Counted from the stretch's first letter, positions 25,964 to 35,622 are shown. The stretch is 64,000 nt of DNA from Sporosarcina luteola (GCF_007991495.1 NZ_BJYL01000027.1:23103-87102); one strand, 5' to 3'. The notes: generated by a model from the sequence alone, not told the origin. A program made the numbers and translations.

Positions 25964-26833
25964 TTGACGTTTGAGGAATTGGTGGACGAAACAGGTTGCA
26001 TGATTTCATTTGAACAAGTAAGTATGCCAAGCGGCGAAGGGATCAACTTGCAAATCCTTGTGAATAAAGCGGAAGAAGGTTGGCATTTACGCGTTCAGCC
26101 TCAACCAGATATAGAGGTCAAGACGTATCAGATTGACTTTCCGTATTATGTTACTTTTTTGACGGCTGTGGATGATCATACACGGTGGAATGACCGGGAG
26201 AGATTCAGGGGTAATGCATTTCGTATTTATGAGCAAACGCCCTTCTTGGAGTATTTGAAGAATGACTTTTTGTCATCAACTAATTTCATAGGGAAAGAAC
26301 TGACTTTATATGGATTGGCGTGCATAGATCACATTGTCTATATTGCTTCTTATGTTGAGCCGATTGTGAAGGAAATCAGTTTAGAAAACGAAGGGAAGTT
26401 AATGAAAATGGATACAACAATCAAAACAAAAATGAAAATCAATAAGCCGGCAAGTGAAGTGTTTGAGGCGATTGTCAACCCTGAGAAAATGGGTGGGTAT
26501 TGGTTTTCTTCCGGCACGGGCAGAGTTGAGCAAGGGGAGCTGATTACTTGGAGGTATGAGGAATACGGAGCCGAAGGAAGTATCAATGTCTTGAAGGTGA
26601 AGGAGAACGAGGAAATTGTTTTCTCTTGGGGCGATACGACGGTTACGATGATCTTTCTAGAAGCAGAAGGAAATACGATCATTGAAGTGACTGAGTCAGG
26701 AATCAAAGCGGATGACCCGGATATGATTGCTAAAATGCTAGGACAAAAAGAAGGTTGGGTGTATATGCTTACGTGTCTGAAAGGGTACGTGGAAAACGGC
26801 ATAACGACATTGAGGGCTTCGTTGGTTCATTAA
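25964..26833 (+). CDS. Two-part protein: unknown N-terminal domain fused to SRPBCC/AHSA1 domain
   Basis: The 289-residue product has an unknown N-terminal half (residues 1-145) and a C-terminal SRPBCC/AHSA1 domain starting near MKMDTTIKTKMKINKPASEV and including GYWFSSGTGRVEQGELITWR and KEGWVYMLTCLKGYVENG. SRPBCC domains bind hydrophobic ligands. In relatives the second half normally stands alone and starts at the equivalent of MKMDTT. A GAAGGGAAG sits before that internal ATG (26401), so internal initiation is possible. The TTG at 25964 with AGGAGGG at 6 bases is the most likely main start. Confidence 0.75.
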   Translation: MTFEELVDETGCMISFEQVSMPSGEGINLQILVNKAEEGWHLRVQPQPDIEVKTYQIDFPYYVTFLTAVDDHTRWNDRERFRGNAFRIYEQTPFLEYLKNDFLSSTNFIGKELTLYGLACIDHIVYIASYVEPIVKEISLENEGKLMKMDTTIKTKMKINKPASEVFEAIVNPEKMGGYWFSSGTGRVEQGELITWRYEEYGAEGSINVLKVKENEEIVFSWGDTTVTMIFLEAEGNTIIEVTESGIKADDPDMIAKMLGQKEGWVYMLTCLKGYVENGITTLRASLVH

Positions 26834-26869
26834 AAGGAGACGGGGTGAAAAACGAAAAGCTCGAAAACA

Positions 26870-26915
26870 CCCCGGGTTGCAGACAAGCTCATCGTCCGCA
26901 ATCCGGGGCTTTTTC
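26870..26915. terminator. Intrinsic terminator between convergent genes
   Basis: CCCCGGGTTGC pairs with GCAATCCGGGG (one mismatch/wobble) plus an inner GAC/GTC, with T5 on the plus side. Confidence 0.8.
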
Positions 26916-26926
26916 AACAGATTAAG

Positions 26927-27202
26927 TTACCAAAACGGAATTAAAGCAAACGTTGCAATGGCGCCTAATGCAATGCCGAAAGCAAATGCAATACCACGGC
27001 CTCTTCCACCAAATCCATAACCGTATCCAAATCCATATCCAAATCCGCCCAAGTTCCTTTGCCGGCCGAATGGCTGTATATAGACCCTATTATTCCTTAC
27101 ACCTTGAATGATGCCTCTATGGGTTCGTCCATCCCGAGTTCCGATGACGACAGATCGCCCGATATGCCGACTACAGAGGGCATGATAATGTTGAACTGAC
27201 AT
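26927..27202 (-). CDS. Gly-rich small protein with C-terminal membrane segment
   Basis: The 91-residue protein has a small beta domain (HYHALCSRHIGRSVVIGTRD, then GIIQGVRNNRVYIQPFG), a Gly/Tyr/Phe-rich linker (GGFGYGFGYGYGFGGRGRG) and a final hydrophobic helix ending ATFALIPFW. The first part looks like a small Sm/SH3-type barrel and the architecture resembles spore-coat or membrane-associated proteins of Bacillales. Function is unknown. The ATG at 27202 follows GGGGTGA by 8 bases. Confidence 0.75.
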   Translation of the reverse strand: MSVQHYHALCSRHIGRSVVIGTRDGRTHRGIIQGVRNNRVYIQPFGRQRNLGGFGYGFGYGYGFGGRGRGIAFAFGIALGAIATFALIPFW

Positions 27203-27393
27203 CGTGTTTGTCACCCCATTTCGATTGAACATACAACATCATATGTGGAAAATGGTGTTTCATAATGGACAAACATACTAAGGGTTTTTTGAAAACTTGG
27301 TGCAAGTGCAATGGAAAACTAGGGGAATGCCCGGGGCAGGTATGATTTTATGACATAGAATGAAAGCATCAGGTTCTTTGGAGGTGTGGAAGA

Positions 27394-27516
27394 ATGTCGA
27401 ATGAGGTTGGTGGTGCAGGTGTAGGCTACGGTGGCGGATATACGTTGATCGTAGTTTTGTTTATTCTTTTGATTATTGTTGGGGCATCCTATTGGGGTGG
27501 AGGATTCAACTACTGA
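27394..27516 (+). CDS. YjcZ-type tiny sporulation membrane protein
   Basis: A 40-residue protein: Gly-rich N-terminus ([15 protein letters not shown]), one transmembrane helix ([18 protein letters not shown]) and a WGGGFNY end. This is the signature of the YjcZ/tiny-TM family, produced in sporulating Bacillus. GGAGGTG precedes the ATG by 6 bases. It has its own terminator at 27561. Confidence 0.9.
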   Translation: MSNEVGGAGVGYGGGYTLIVVLFILLIIVGASYWGGGFNY

Positions 27517-27560
27517 TAGGCTTTGCTTACTGGAGCGAAACGGTGTATTTTAATATAAAT

Positions 27561-27594
27561 GGAAAAAGGGCGCAAACATTTGCGCCCTTTTTCC
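27561..27594. terminator. Perfect bidirectional terminator
   Basis: GGAAAAAGGGCGCAAA pairs perfectly with TTTGCGCCCTTTTTCC. It serves the YjcZ-type gene and the convergent YjaZ-like gene. Confidence 0.9.
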
Positions 27595-27596
27595 AT

Positions 27597-28376
27597 TTAT
27601 TCCAGTTGGGCGATTAGAGCTGATGGTAAATCTAGCAAATCCTTTGAATGTATATCTTTGTTCTTGACATACATCTTCACTAAATAATATCCAACACAGT
27701 AGCCAGCCATTTTAGGATATTTGCCAAATCCGTACAATACGTCATGATGGGTTTTGGTCTTTTTTAAATGATCCTTTTTGGGATAGACCAATTCCTTCCA
27801 CATGTTCGCGAGTTGCTGATTGGAATAGAGCGAAAGCCAACTGCCGTTATTATCCTCGCCCATCCGCTCGTAAACCGCCCACTCGGCTAGCCCTTCCAAG
27901 ATAATCGAATCCAGCAATACGTACGCGTCTTCCGGTTTCTCGTATTTCGATAAGCGGCATACATGATTGTATTCATGGGTCAATATCGCTTTCATTTCAC
28001 GTTCTGTGTTTTGGGGTGAGATAAATAAAAATAATTTATCTTTATATGCGAGTCCCGATTTTCCATTAAAGTCGCGGATAAGCAATTCGTTTCCTGGATC
28101 CGATGGGAAGATGAAGATTGGAATATTGGGGCCGTTCCAAGCTTGTTGCAATTGTTCAAATTCATGTTGCACGATTCCCCATACATTATTTTCCTGAAGC
28201 TTTCGTATAAGGCGAATGCCGTCCTTCGCGGAGCCATACATACCAAACGATTGTAAGTAGTGATAAATATCCCTAACAGAAGCGCTAGGGAAATAGGCGG
28301 TCAGTTGCTTGCATATTCGAATTGGATCGCCTTCCGCCGTTAATACCCATTCATTCGTGCTAATTACACTCAACAT
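27597..28376 (-). CDS. DUF2268 putative zinc protease (YjaZ-like)
   Basis: The 259-residue protein matches DUF2268/YjaZ. Its zinc motif is ILTHEYNHVCRLS near residue 133, with the third ligand in ILEGLAEWAVYE about 25 residues later. It has no signal peptide, so it is probably cytosolic or acts in the forespore or mother cell. The YGFGKYPKMAGYCVGYYLV segment near the end is typical of the family. Its substrate is unknown. Confidence 0.87.
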   Translation of the reverse strand: MLSVISTNEWVLTAEGDPIRICKQLTAYFPSASVRDIYHYLQSFGMYGSAKDGIRLIRKLQENNVWGIVQHEFEQLQQAWNGPNIPIFIFPSDPGNELLIRDFNGKSGLAYKDKLFLFISPQNTEREMKAILTHEYNHVCRLSKYEKPEDAYVLLDSIILEGLAEWAVYERMGEDNNGSWLSLYSNQQLANMWKELVYPKKDHLKKTKTHHDVLYGFGKYPKMAGYCVGYYLVKMYVKNKDIHSKDLLDLPSALIAQLE

Positions 28377-28441
28377 CCATCCTCCTCTGAACTATCATAT
28401 GCAAGGATGTAGAAGTTGAATGAAATGTTTCGTTAAACGGT

Positions 28442-29248
28442 TCATCCATTCAGGATCGATCTGACGATATGGATCGAATCCCATTCCCCGAACGAAAAAA
28501 GGGTAATGGGGTATTTCTTTTGGAAGAGCTCGGAGTGGATTTCTTTTTCCGTGTATCCTTTCTTGTGAAGGGAATATGTTTTTTCCTGCAGCTCTTGTAA
28601 GTAATTAAGTTTATTACCGAGTGTTTTGCGACCATTTTTCACATAGCCTGCATGGCAGCAGAATAGCTCGCCGAAATCATAAGTCAGCGTCTTTTCAAGG
28701 GAATCGATAATTACTGGGATACTCTCTTCACGCAAGATGACTTTCGTGCGCGGGTGTACATATAAGTCGCCTGAAAATAATTGCCCTGTTTCGCGATTCA
28801 AAAAAGCTAAATGATCTTTTGCGTGCCCCGGAGTCTCGATGACATCCCAAGTGGCGCTTCTTGATTCAAATGTCTTTCCGATCGGCTCCGCGTGAAAGGG
28901 GCGTCTTTTTCCCCAGAATAACCGACGGTACAGCGGATAATCCGCTTTTTGTTTACATTCTTCTATTGTCATTTCATTCATGAATAAAGGCAATCCGTAC
29001 GCTTGTTGCAAGTATGCTGCCCCTCCAGTATGGTCTTCATGGAAATGGGTGATGACGGCTTTATCTACGTCAGCTTGGGCGAAAAATGGTTTGAACTCAT
29101 TCAGCAATGATTGGGAACCCGTGTCAATCAACACCCCGTCCGTCTCAAAGCAATGGACGTTCAACTTTACACTTTGCATCGACACTCGTCCATTGATGAA
29201 TCGGACATCGCCGGTTTCTCCGATGCTCGTACTCTTCTTTAAAAACAT
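28442..29248 (-). CDS. Metallo-beta-lactamase fold hydrolase
   Basis: The 268-residue protein has the MBL zinc motif THFHEDHTGG near residue 66, ETPGHAKDH near 140, FSGDLYV near 160 and CCHAGY near 200, completing a two-metal site. A helical C-terminal extension of about 60 residues resembles the substrate-side domain of LACTB2-like nucleases or lactonases. Substrate is not predictable. The ATG at 29248 is preferred because AGAGGGGTG lies just upstream. The gene is divergent from the PadR operon. Confidence 0.88.
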   Translation of the reverse strand: MFLKKSTSIGETGDVRFINGRVSMQSVKLNVHCFETDGVLIDTGSQSLLNEFKPFFAQADVDKAVITHFHEDHTGGAAYLQQAYGLPLFMNEMTIEECKQKADYPLYRRLFWGKRRPFHAEPIGKTFESRSATWDVIETPGHAKDHLAFLNRETGQLFSGDLYVHPRTKVILREESIPVIIDSLEKTLTYDFGELFCCHAGYVKNGRKTLGNKLNYLQELQEKTYSLHKKGYTEKEIHSELFQKKYPITLFSFGEWDSIHIVRSILNG

Positions 29249-29384
29249 CTTCTTCACCCCTCTCATTCTCTTCCGCTAATTATTAGAATAACATAAAATG
29301 AATGAGTATTCATTTAGGATAACTGGCACCAGCATTGCAATACGAGGTACCACGTGATACGATGTCTATGAAGAGGTGATTGAC

Positions 29385-29708
29385 GTGGATCAAGAGATGA
29401 TGAAGGGGAGTATTGATTTAATATTGCTGTCGTTGATAGCGCAGCGGGATCTGTATGGGTATGAAATTGTGAAAGTGTTGAAAGAAATCAGTGAGGATAC
29501 GTATGAAATGGGGGAAGGGACCTTATATGCCGCATTGAAGCGCCTCGAGAAAAAGCAATGGGTTGTATCTTATTGGCAAGAAGTCGAGGGAGGCAGAAGG
29601 AAGTATTATCGACTGACGGATGAAGGCGGAGCGGCTTTACAGAGCAAGCAGGAAAATTGGAAGTGGATGAACACGCTTGTACGTAAAAGCTCGGAAGGCC
29701 TGACATGA
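29385..29708 (+). CDS. PadR family transcriptional regulator
   Basis: The 107-residue regulator is a PadR winged helix: LLSLIAQRDLYGYEIVKVL, GEGTLYAALKRLEKKQWVVS and EGGRRKYYRLTDEG are classic motifs. The GTG at 29385 is chosen since the GTG at 29376 overlaps the ribosome site. It overlaps the next membrane gene by 4 bases, forming a PadR-membrane protein-propeller operon. It probably represses this operon; the inducer is unknown. Confidence 0.93.
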   Translation: MDQEMMKGSIDLILLSLIAQRDLYGYEIVKVLKEISEDTYEMGEGTLYAALKRLEKKQWVVSYWQEVEGGRRKYYRLTDEGGAALQSKQENWKWMNTLVRKSSEGLT

Positions 29709-30580
29709 AGATGCAACCCGCTTTCCAACGTTTCGTCAATGGAATCGTCCGCCAGACGGATTGCAATCAAGAGGAGCGGGTAGACCTATATGATGAACTG
29801 CTCTCTCATTTGGAATGTGCATTCATAGATTACAAGAAACAAGGATATTCAGAAGAGGAGGCTATTCGAACCGCGATGTCAAACTTCGGAACTGAACAGG
29901 AAATCGGCAAACAGCTTCAAGAAGCGATGTATCCGTACCGGAAAGGAATGATGTTGGCGCTTTCGATTGTATCATTGCTATTCGCCTATAGTGTGTATGC
30001 ATGCCAGTTATTCATAATGGGAGACGCACATATCCCGTGGCTTATTCTTGCAGTCTTGATTAGCACAGCCATCCTTTTCGTGACAGTGCGTCCCGTCACT
30101 TCATTGAACCGGCGTTTGTGGATGAACAGCTTATTGCTCGTGCATCTAGTTGTCTTTTTCTATGGATTGTTACTTGCAACCGATTTACTTCGCCCGTACT
30201 CCACGGGATTAACAATCATCGCATTGATACTTATTGTACTGTCCATCATTCTTGTGTACCGGACGACAATTTATGATTTCCCTTCGGAGCGGCAACTTTT
30301 ACGTAAAGATGCTAAACGCCTGCATTTTATTAATATAACGACCGGGATTTTTATTGTTTTCGTGACGCTTTTCTTTTTGTGGGCATTTCTTTGGTTCGCA
30401 CCGGCGGGATCTCCTGTATTTTTAATTCTCTTAATCCCGATCGGTAGTTGGATTTTGTCGTACACGCTGCAAATGGTTTTATTGGCAAAGCAAAAGAAAA
30501 CATGGGCATATGCCATTGTCTTCTTACAAACGGCAATAATTATGGCGGCCATCGCGTTCTGGTTCATTAATATATTTTAG
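29705..30580 (+). CDS. Membrane protein with permease-prefix (DUF1700-like) N-terminus
   Basis: The 291-residue protein begins with a soluble helical module of about 75 residues (QEERVDLYDELLSHLECAF, SEEEAIRTAMSNFGTEQEIG) typical of PadR-associated permease-prefix domains. About seven membrane segments follow. It is translationally coupled to the PadR gene by the ATGA overlap. It may sense envelope state or modulate the regulator, as proposed for similar pairs; direct evidence is lacking. Confidence 0.85.
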   Translation: MKMQPAFQRFVNGIVRQTDCNQEERVDLYDELLSHLECAFIDYKKQGYSEEEAIRTAMSNFGTEQEIGKQLQEAMYPYRKGMMLALSIVSLLFAYSVYACQLFIMGDAHIPWLILAVLISTAILFVTVRPVTSLNRRLWMNSLLLVHLVVFFYGLLLATDLLRPYSTGLTIIALILIVLSIILVYRTTIYDFPSERQLLRKDAKRLHFINITTGIFIVFVTLFFLWAFLWFAPAGSPVFLILLIPIGSWILSYTLQMVLLAKQKKTWAYAIVFLQTAIIMAAIAFWFINIF

Positions 30581-30595
30581 ATGGAGGGAAGGGTT

Positions 30596-31612
30596 ATGAA
30601 TAAAACATTCGGTATGCTCTTCGGTTTAATTGGAACGATAACTGCAGCGTTTATCGTGCTCGGTCTCGTGTTTGATAAATCCGAAAACGAAAAGCAGCAA
30701 GGCCTGACCGATAACTATGATGTGTCGATTGACGGTAGAATCGCGTATGTCAAATATGACAAAGGGAAAGCCGGCATTTATTTGACAAATGGGGCTGGAG
30801 AGCCGATTGTCCAGCTGCCAGTAGAACAAACGATTTTGGATATCAATTTTTCAAAAGACGGCAAAACGCTCGCTTATGTTGTGTCTGACAAAGAGATGGA
30901 TGCGGAAAGCGGGAGCGCCGTGCATCTAGTTAATATAGAAACTCTTGAGGATCAAACTGCGTTCTCATCAAAGTCCATCATTACGGAACTTGCTTTTGAT
31001 CCGAAAGATCCTGATCAGTTGTTTTATTTACAAGCTGGCGTGTTTACGAATTATTCACCGATTACAGGTCCGCGCCCACATGATTTTGACGTTCATAGCT
31101 ACGACCTGGCGGAAAAGAAGCATACCCAATATACTGAGTTAAAGAAGTACAGCATGCGATCGCTGCAAGTATCTGCATCCGACGAAACCGTGTTTGTCCA
31201 AATGGATGATGATGAAAATGCACAAACAGCCGACGACATTTTTGAATCGAGGCAACGGATTTTTCAAATACCGCTTGACGCGCCGGATGAAAAGTCAATT
31301 ATTAGCAATCCTGCCGGACAAGAAGATATCTATGACTTCCTTCTATTGCCGGAAAGGGATGAATTGATTTACCAAGCGGTTGGTGGCACGGGAGCGAACG
31401 GGGTATTTGAATACGAATTATTCAGCTTCAATTGGAAGACGTATGAAACGAAACAGTTGACCAACTTAAAAGAATACACAGCCAAGCCCATTCTCAGCCC
31501 TGACAATAAAATCTATTTCCTGCTCGACCGCGAATTCGCAGGGCGGCAACCCGACTACCACATCTACCAAATGAACGTAGACGGAACAGACATAAAAGAA
31601 ATTAAATGGTGA
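30596..31612 (+). CDS. Membrane-anchored beta-propeller (TolB/PD40-like) protein
   Basis: The 338-residue protein has one N-terminal membrane anchor (FGMLFGLIGTITAAFIVLGL) and an exported domain of repeated propeller-like blades (for example INFSKDGKTLAYVVSD, LAFDPKDPDQLFYLQAG, PILSPDNKIYFLLDRE). It is the third gene of the PadR operon. Blades of this type scaffold proteins at the cell surface; the partner is unknown. The ATG at 30596 has GGAGGG upstream. The stop codon lies inside the 5' arm of a palindromic terminator. Confidence 0.8.
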   Translation: MNKTFGMLFGLIGTITAAFIVLGLVFDKSENEKQQGLTDNYDVSIDGRIAYVKYDKGKAGIYLTNGAGEPIVQLPVEQTILDINFSKDGKTLAYVVSDKEMDAESGSAVHLVNIETLEDQTAFSSKSIITELAFDPKDPDQLFYLQAGVFTNYSPITGPRPHDFDVHSYDLAEKKHTQYTELKKYSMRSLQVSASDETVFVQMDDDENAQTADDIFESRQRIFQIPLDAPDEKSIISNPAGQEDIYDFLLLPERDELIYQAVGGTGANGVFEYELFSFNWKTYETKQLTNLKEYTAKPILSPDNKIYFLLDREFAGRQPDYHIYQMNVDGTDIKEIKW

Positions 31613-31662
31613 CAGGCACCCGAACAGTTCTGAATTGTTCCGGTGCCTGTCACCGTTTTTTT
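31608..31662 (+). terminator. Terminator from a dispersed palindrome family
   Basis: GGTGACAGGCACC pairs with GGTGCCTGTCACC around CGAACAGTTCTGAATTGTTC and runs into T7. The stem begins in the last codons of the upstream gene. Related palindromes occur at 38032, 42583 and 44880. Confidence 0.9.
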
Positions 31663-31844
31663 GTATAAAACGGCCGAGTTGTCGAATAACTAATGCAAGA
31701 CGTAAGGTTCATGCTAATTCGTTGTGTGTGCTAGATGAATTCGAACGTTATATAATGGGTTGCGCTTTGTTTATAAAAGGCTTTACGGGGAAGTTAAAGT
31801 CTACACATAACAATATTTAAGGCATCTAGGGAGGAGTCATCATC

Positions 31845-33029
31845 TTGCAATTCATCATATTTATTGTGGCGCTGCTTGTTATTTTTATCCTCGCGTACAT
31901 AGTAAGCAACGGCAAAAAGAAGATAAAAGCGAAACCGGTTATCACAATGGTCGTCCTGCAACTCATCTTTGCTTTCCTTCTTTTAAATACCGAATTCGGG
32001 CTCATCATTATCCGAGGGATATCCAGCGTATTCGATCATCTTTTAGCCTTTGCAGCAGAAGGAATCAATTTTGTGTTCGGCGGAATGGCGAATGAAGGGA
32101 CGAGCCCCTTCTTCATGAACGTACTGCTGCCGATCGTATTTGTATCCGCCCTGATCGGAATTGCGCAGTACATCAAACTCCTGCCACTCATCATCCGATT
32201 CCTCGGCTTGCTGTTAAGCAGGATCAACGGACTTGGAAAACTGGAGTCATTCAACGGGGTCGCCTCCGCTGTGTTTGGTCAATCCGAAGTGTTTATTTCT
32301 GTGAAAAAACAGCTGCCGCACATACCAGACCACCGATTATACACGATGTGCACATCCGCCATGTCCACCGTTTCGGCCTCTATCTTGGGAGCGTACATGA
32401 CGATGATTGATCCGAAGTATGTCGTTACTGCTCTCGTCTTAAACCTATTTGGCGGGTTCATCATCGCCAACATCATCAACCCATACGAAGTCACGCCAGA
32501 AGAAGACATCATTGAGACCTTTGGAGAAAGAAAGCAGTCCTTCTTTGAAATGCTAGGAGAGTATATCCTTGACGGCTTCAAAGTCGCAATCATCGTCGGC
32601 GCCATGCTTATCGGATTCGTTGCATTAATCGGTATGGTGAACGGCATCTTTGAATCTGCATTCGGCATCACCTTCCAAGTCGCCCTTGGATACGTATTTG
32701 CACCACTGGCCTTTCTCGTCGGTATCCCAGCGTCTGAAGTCGTCCAAGCTGGAACAATCATGGCAACAAAACTGCTGACGAATGAATTTGTTGCGATGAT
32801 CGATTTGGGCAACATCGCCTCTTCCGTTTCAGAAAGAACAGTCGGCATCATTTCGGTGTTCCTCGTCTCCTTCGCCAACTTCTCATCCATTGGAATTATC
32901 TCCGGCGCGGTGAAAGGATTGCATGAAGAAAAAGGGAACCTCGTCGCAAAATTCGGTATCAAACTGCTGTACGGCGCAACATTGGTCAGCCTACTGACAG
33001 CAGCCATTACAGGGATCATGTTAGGGTAA
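31845..33029 (+). CDS. CNT family (NupC-like) nucleoside transporter
   Basis: The 394-residue membrane protein is a concentrative nucleoside transporter. It has the family's gating and core domains: VFGQSEVFISVKKQLP near residue 143 and SAMSTVSASILGAYM near 168 hold the nucleoside and sodium/proton-binding residues, and ANFSSIGIISGAVKGL near 345 completes the core. It imports nucleosides for salvage. The start is TTG with GGGAGGAG 8 bases upstream. It stands alone; about 180 bases upstream hold no gene and a possible TATAAT at 31751. Confidence 0.9.
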   Translation: MQFIIFIVALLVIFILAYIVSNGKKKIKAKPVITMVVLQLIFAFLLLNTEFGLIIIRGISSVFDHLLAFAAEGINFVFGGMANEGTSPFFMNVLLPIVFVSALIGIAQYIKLLPLIIRFLGLLLSRINGLGKLESFNGVASAVFGQSEVFISVKKQLPHIPDHRLYTMCTSAMSTVSASILGAYMTMIDPKYVVTALVLNLFGGFIIANIINPYEVTPEEDIIETFGERKQSFFEMLGEYILDGFKVAIIVGAMLIGFVALIGMVNGIFESAFGITFQVALGYVFAPLAFLVGIPASEVVQAGTIMATKLLTNEFVAMIDLGNIASSVSERTVGIISVFLVSFANFSSIGIISGAVKGLHEEKGNLVAKFGIKLLYGATLVSLLTAAITGIMLG

Positions 33030-33032
33030 ACT

Positions 33033-33065
33033 AAGCCAGGCATCATAATGATGTCGGGCTTTTTA
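33033..33065 (+). terminator. Terminator of the nucleoside transporter gene
   Basis: AAGCCAGGCATCAT pairs with ATGATGTCGGGCTT (wobbles) and continues in T5. Confidence 0.8.
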
Positions 33066-33204
33066 ATTGGCTATCGCGAAACCGAAACGATATCATAAAA
33101 GGGAATGGGCAAACCTTTTTGGTGGAATCGCGACGTACCGTACACACGGAGTCCATCCTATCTGTCCACAAAACCAAACACATTAAAATGGGGAGTGAGC
33201 AATA

Positions 33205-34221
33205 ATGATCAATCCTTCAGCAAAGAAATTCAACGGCATTCCGTTATCGATTCTTGACCTCGCGCTGATCAATGAGGGAAGTGATGTGGGTCAATCGTTC
33301 AAAAATAGTGTGGATCTAGCCCAACATGCAGAAAAGTGGGGGTTTAACCGCTTTTGGCTTGCAGAGCATCATAATATGCAAGGCGTCGCCAGTTCCGCGA
33401 CGTCCGTCATTATCGGCCATGTGGCGGGCGCGACTGAAACAATCCGTGTAGGCTCAGGCGGCGTCATGCTTCCGAATCATGCGCCCCTCGTCATCGCAGA
33501 GCAATTCGGTACTCTTGAAGCGATGTATCCGGGAAGGATCGACCTAGGACTCGGCCGGGCTCCCGGAAGCGACCAAGCGACGGCTTATGCACTGCGCCGA
33601 ACACTTCATAGCAGTGGCAATGAGTTCCCTGAACAGTTGGCGGAGCTGCGACAATACTTCAAATACGATCCATCCGCCCGCGTCCGTGCCATCCCGGGCG
33701 AAGGCCAGGACATTCCGATCTGGCTGCTCGGCTCAAGCGACTTCAGTGCGCGGCTTTCCGCGGATCTGGGACTTCCATTTTCATTTGCAAGTCATTTTGC
33801 ACCTACGTATTTAATGCCCGCTCTGCAGCTGTACCATCGGCTTTTCCGTCCGTCGAAAACGTTGCAAGAGCCATACGTCATGCTGGGCGTCAATATTATC
33901 GCTGCGGATACTGACGAAGAAGCACATCGATTGGCGACTTCTTATCAGCAGCAATTCTTGAACATACGAAGAGGCGTTACAGGGAAATTCAAGCCGCCGG
34001 TCGATGATCCGGATACCTTCTTCTCAGAATTTGAAAAGACGGCCATCGATGAACTTTTGGAATGGCCTTCCACCATTGTCGGCAACCCTGAAACGGTCAA
34101 ACAGAAATTGGACGAATTCATTCAAGCAACAAAAGCGAATGAATTAATCATCAGCTCAGGAATCTATGATCATGAAGACCGTCTGCGTTCCTATGAAATT
34201 GTCGCAGACATGATGAAGTGA
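33205..34221 (+). CDS. Luciferase-like (LLM) flavin monooxygenase
   Basis: The 338-residue protein is a flavin-dependent TIM-barrel enzyme of the bacterial luciferase superfamily, MsnO8-type. Motifs include [19 protein letters not shown] near residue 50, [20 protein letters not shown] near 91, [16 protein letters not shown] near 115 and the C-terminal [14 protein letters not shown]. It would use FMNH2 and oxygen on an unknown substrate. It is monocistronic and is followed by a 21-bp repeat array. Confidence 0.9.
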   Translation: MINPSAKKFNGIPLSILDLALINEGSDVGQSFKNSVDLAQHAEKWGFNRFWLAEHHNMQGVASSATSVIIGHVAGATETIRVGSGGVMLPNHAPLVIAEQFGTLEAMYPGRIDLGLGRAPGSDQATAYALRRTLHSSGNEFPEQLAELRQYFKYDPSARVRAIPGEGQDIPIWLLGSSDFSARLSADLGLPFSFASHFAPTYLMPALQLYHRLFRPSKTLQEPYVMLGVNIIAADTDEEAHRLATSYQQQFLNIRRGVTGKFKPPVDDPDTFFSEFEKTAIDELLEWPSTIVGNPETVKQKLDEFIQATKANELIISSGIYDHEDRLRSYEIVADMMK

Positions 34222-34230
34222 GTTGAGATT

Positions 34231-34335
34231 ATCTATTGAATACTGATTTTTATCGATTGTATTTTCATTTTTATCGATTAAATATCATAGGATATCTATC
34301 GAATCCGTAAATATATCACCATTTCAGGACTTTTG
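34231..34335. repeat. Diverged 21-bp tandem repeat array
   Basis: ATCTATTGAAT, ATCGATTGTAT, ATCGATTAAAT, ATCTATCGAAT and ATCACCATTTC begin at 34231, 34252, 34273, 34294 and 34315, exactly 21 bases apart. The last unit ends GACTTTTG followed by ACTCA, matching the end of the array at 20312-20458. It fills the gap between the LLM gene and the next terminator. Confidence 0.75.
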
Positions 34336-34345
34336 ACTCACGTCT

Positions 34346-34387
34346 AAAAAAGCCGAGAACCGATAACTCTATCGGATCTCGGCTTTT
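34346..34387. terminator. Bidirectional terminator
   Basis: AAAAGCCGAGA-CCGATA pairs with TATCGG-TCTCGGCTTTT with A and T tracts on either side, between convergent genes. Confidence 0.9.
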
Positions 34388-34389
34388 CC

Positions 34390-35622
34390 CTATGCTTTAT
34401 CCAACCCGCGCTTTTTCTCATGCTGATCAATCAACCTTGTCCCGACTAAATCGCCGGTCACGTTCAAAGCGGTTGCGCCCATCCCGACGAGGGCGTCGAT
34501 TGCTGTCAAAAGCGCAACGGCTTCCATCGGCAATCCTAGCTGCACAAAGACGGTCGCAATCATGACAATTCCTGCTCCTGGAACGCCAGCTGTCCCGATT
34601 GAGGCAAGTGTTCCGATCAAAACAACCATCAGCATGTCCGCCACACTAAGAGGAGTTCCGACGATATTTGCAGCAAACACTGCTGAAACCGCAATCCGTA
34701 TGGCAGCGCCGTCCATATTAATCGTCGAGCCGAGTGGCAAACTGAAGCCATATAGGCTTTTTGATATCCCCATGTTTTTGGCTGCAGTCAAAGTAAGAGG
34801 CAACGTCCCTGTGCTGCTTTGCGTAACAAACGCCGTAATCATTGGCGTCCGGGCATGTTTGAAAAAATGGCCTGGGTTTATTTTGAAAAGAAGCAGAAGA
34901 ATGCTGTATAGGAAAATCTGTACAATTAATGCAATATAAAAGACCCCAATCATGCCGCCAAGTGAAATAAGCGTATCAATTCCTTGGCTTCCCACTGTTT
35001 TTGCCATGATTGCAAATATACCGATCGGCACATATTGAAGAATTGCTTTCAGTATAACTAAAGAGGCTTCATTCAACGCAGTAACTGTCTGCAGCAGGGA
35101 ATCTCCAAGTACGCCATGGCTTTCGGAAGAACGCATGGCAGATATGGCAATGCCGAATACAAGCGCTGTGAAGATGATGCCGAGCAAGTTCATCTCTGTG
35201 AAAGCCGTAATGATATTAGAAGGCACGATATTCAGCAGTACATTGACGATGCCGGGATTCTCCGGAACATCGAACGTTTCATTGCCTGTGAGCTTCATTC
35301 CTGTGCCTGGATGGAAGATGCTTGCGACAAATAACCCGACAACAATCGCTACTGCTGAACTTAATGTGTAATAGATAAAAACTTTGCTGCCCATGCGACC
35401 AAGGTTTGTGATATTCGTTTGATTCACCCCGACGATTAATGTAAACAAAATGAGGGGGATGATCAGGAATGTCAGCAATCGAAGGAGCAAATCCCCTAAT
35501 GGGGCAAGCACGATGGCCTGTTCACCTAATACAAACCCTGCCAGGACACCAAGTACAAGGGCGATCGAGATTTTTAAAATTAATGAAGCATGAAGGTAGG
35601 ATGTCCAAATTTTCTTCATCAT
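34390..35622 (-). CDS. Dicarboxylate/amino acid:cation symporter (DAACS family)
   Basis: The 410-residue membrane protein is a glutamate/aspartate or C4-dicarboxylate symporter of the GltP/DctA fold. Hallmarks are the re-entrant hairpin FVTQSSTGTLPLTLTAAKN near residue 268, NMDGAAI near 304 and the C-terminal DALVGMGATALNVTGDL region with the Asp and Asn that bind substrate and cation. Substrate cannot be fixed by eye. A good AAGGAG site precedes the ATG. It is monocistronic. Confidence 0.9.
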   Translation of the reverse strand: MMKKIWTSYLHASLILKISIALVLGVLAGFVLGEQAIVLAPLGDLLLRLLTFLIIPLILFTLIVGVNQTNITNLGRMGSKVFIYYTLSSAVAIVVGLFVASIFHPGTGMKLTGNETFDVPENPGIVNVLLNIVPSNIITAFTEMNLLGIIFTALVFGIAISAMRSSESHGVLGDSLLQTVTALNEASLVILKAILQYVPIGIFAIMAKTVGSQGIDTLISLGGMIGVFYIALIVQIFLYSILLLLFKINPGHFFKHARTPMITAFVTQSSTGTLPLTLTAAKNMGISKSLYGFSLPLGSTINMDGAAIRIAVSAVFAANIVGTPLSVADMLMVVLIGTLASIGTAGVPGAGIVMIATVFVQLGLPMEAVALLTAIDALVGMGATALNVTGDLVGTRLIDQHEKKRGLDKA

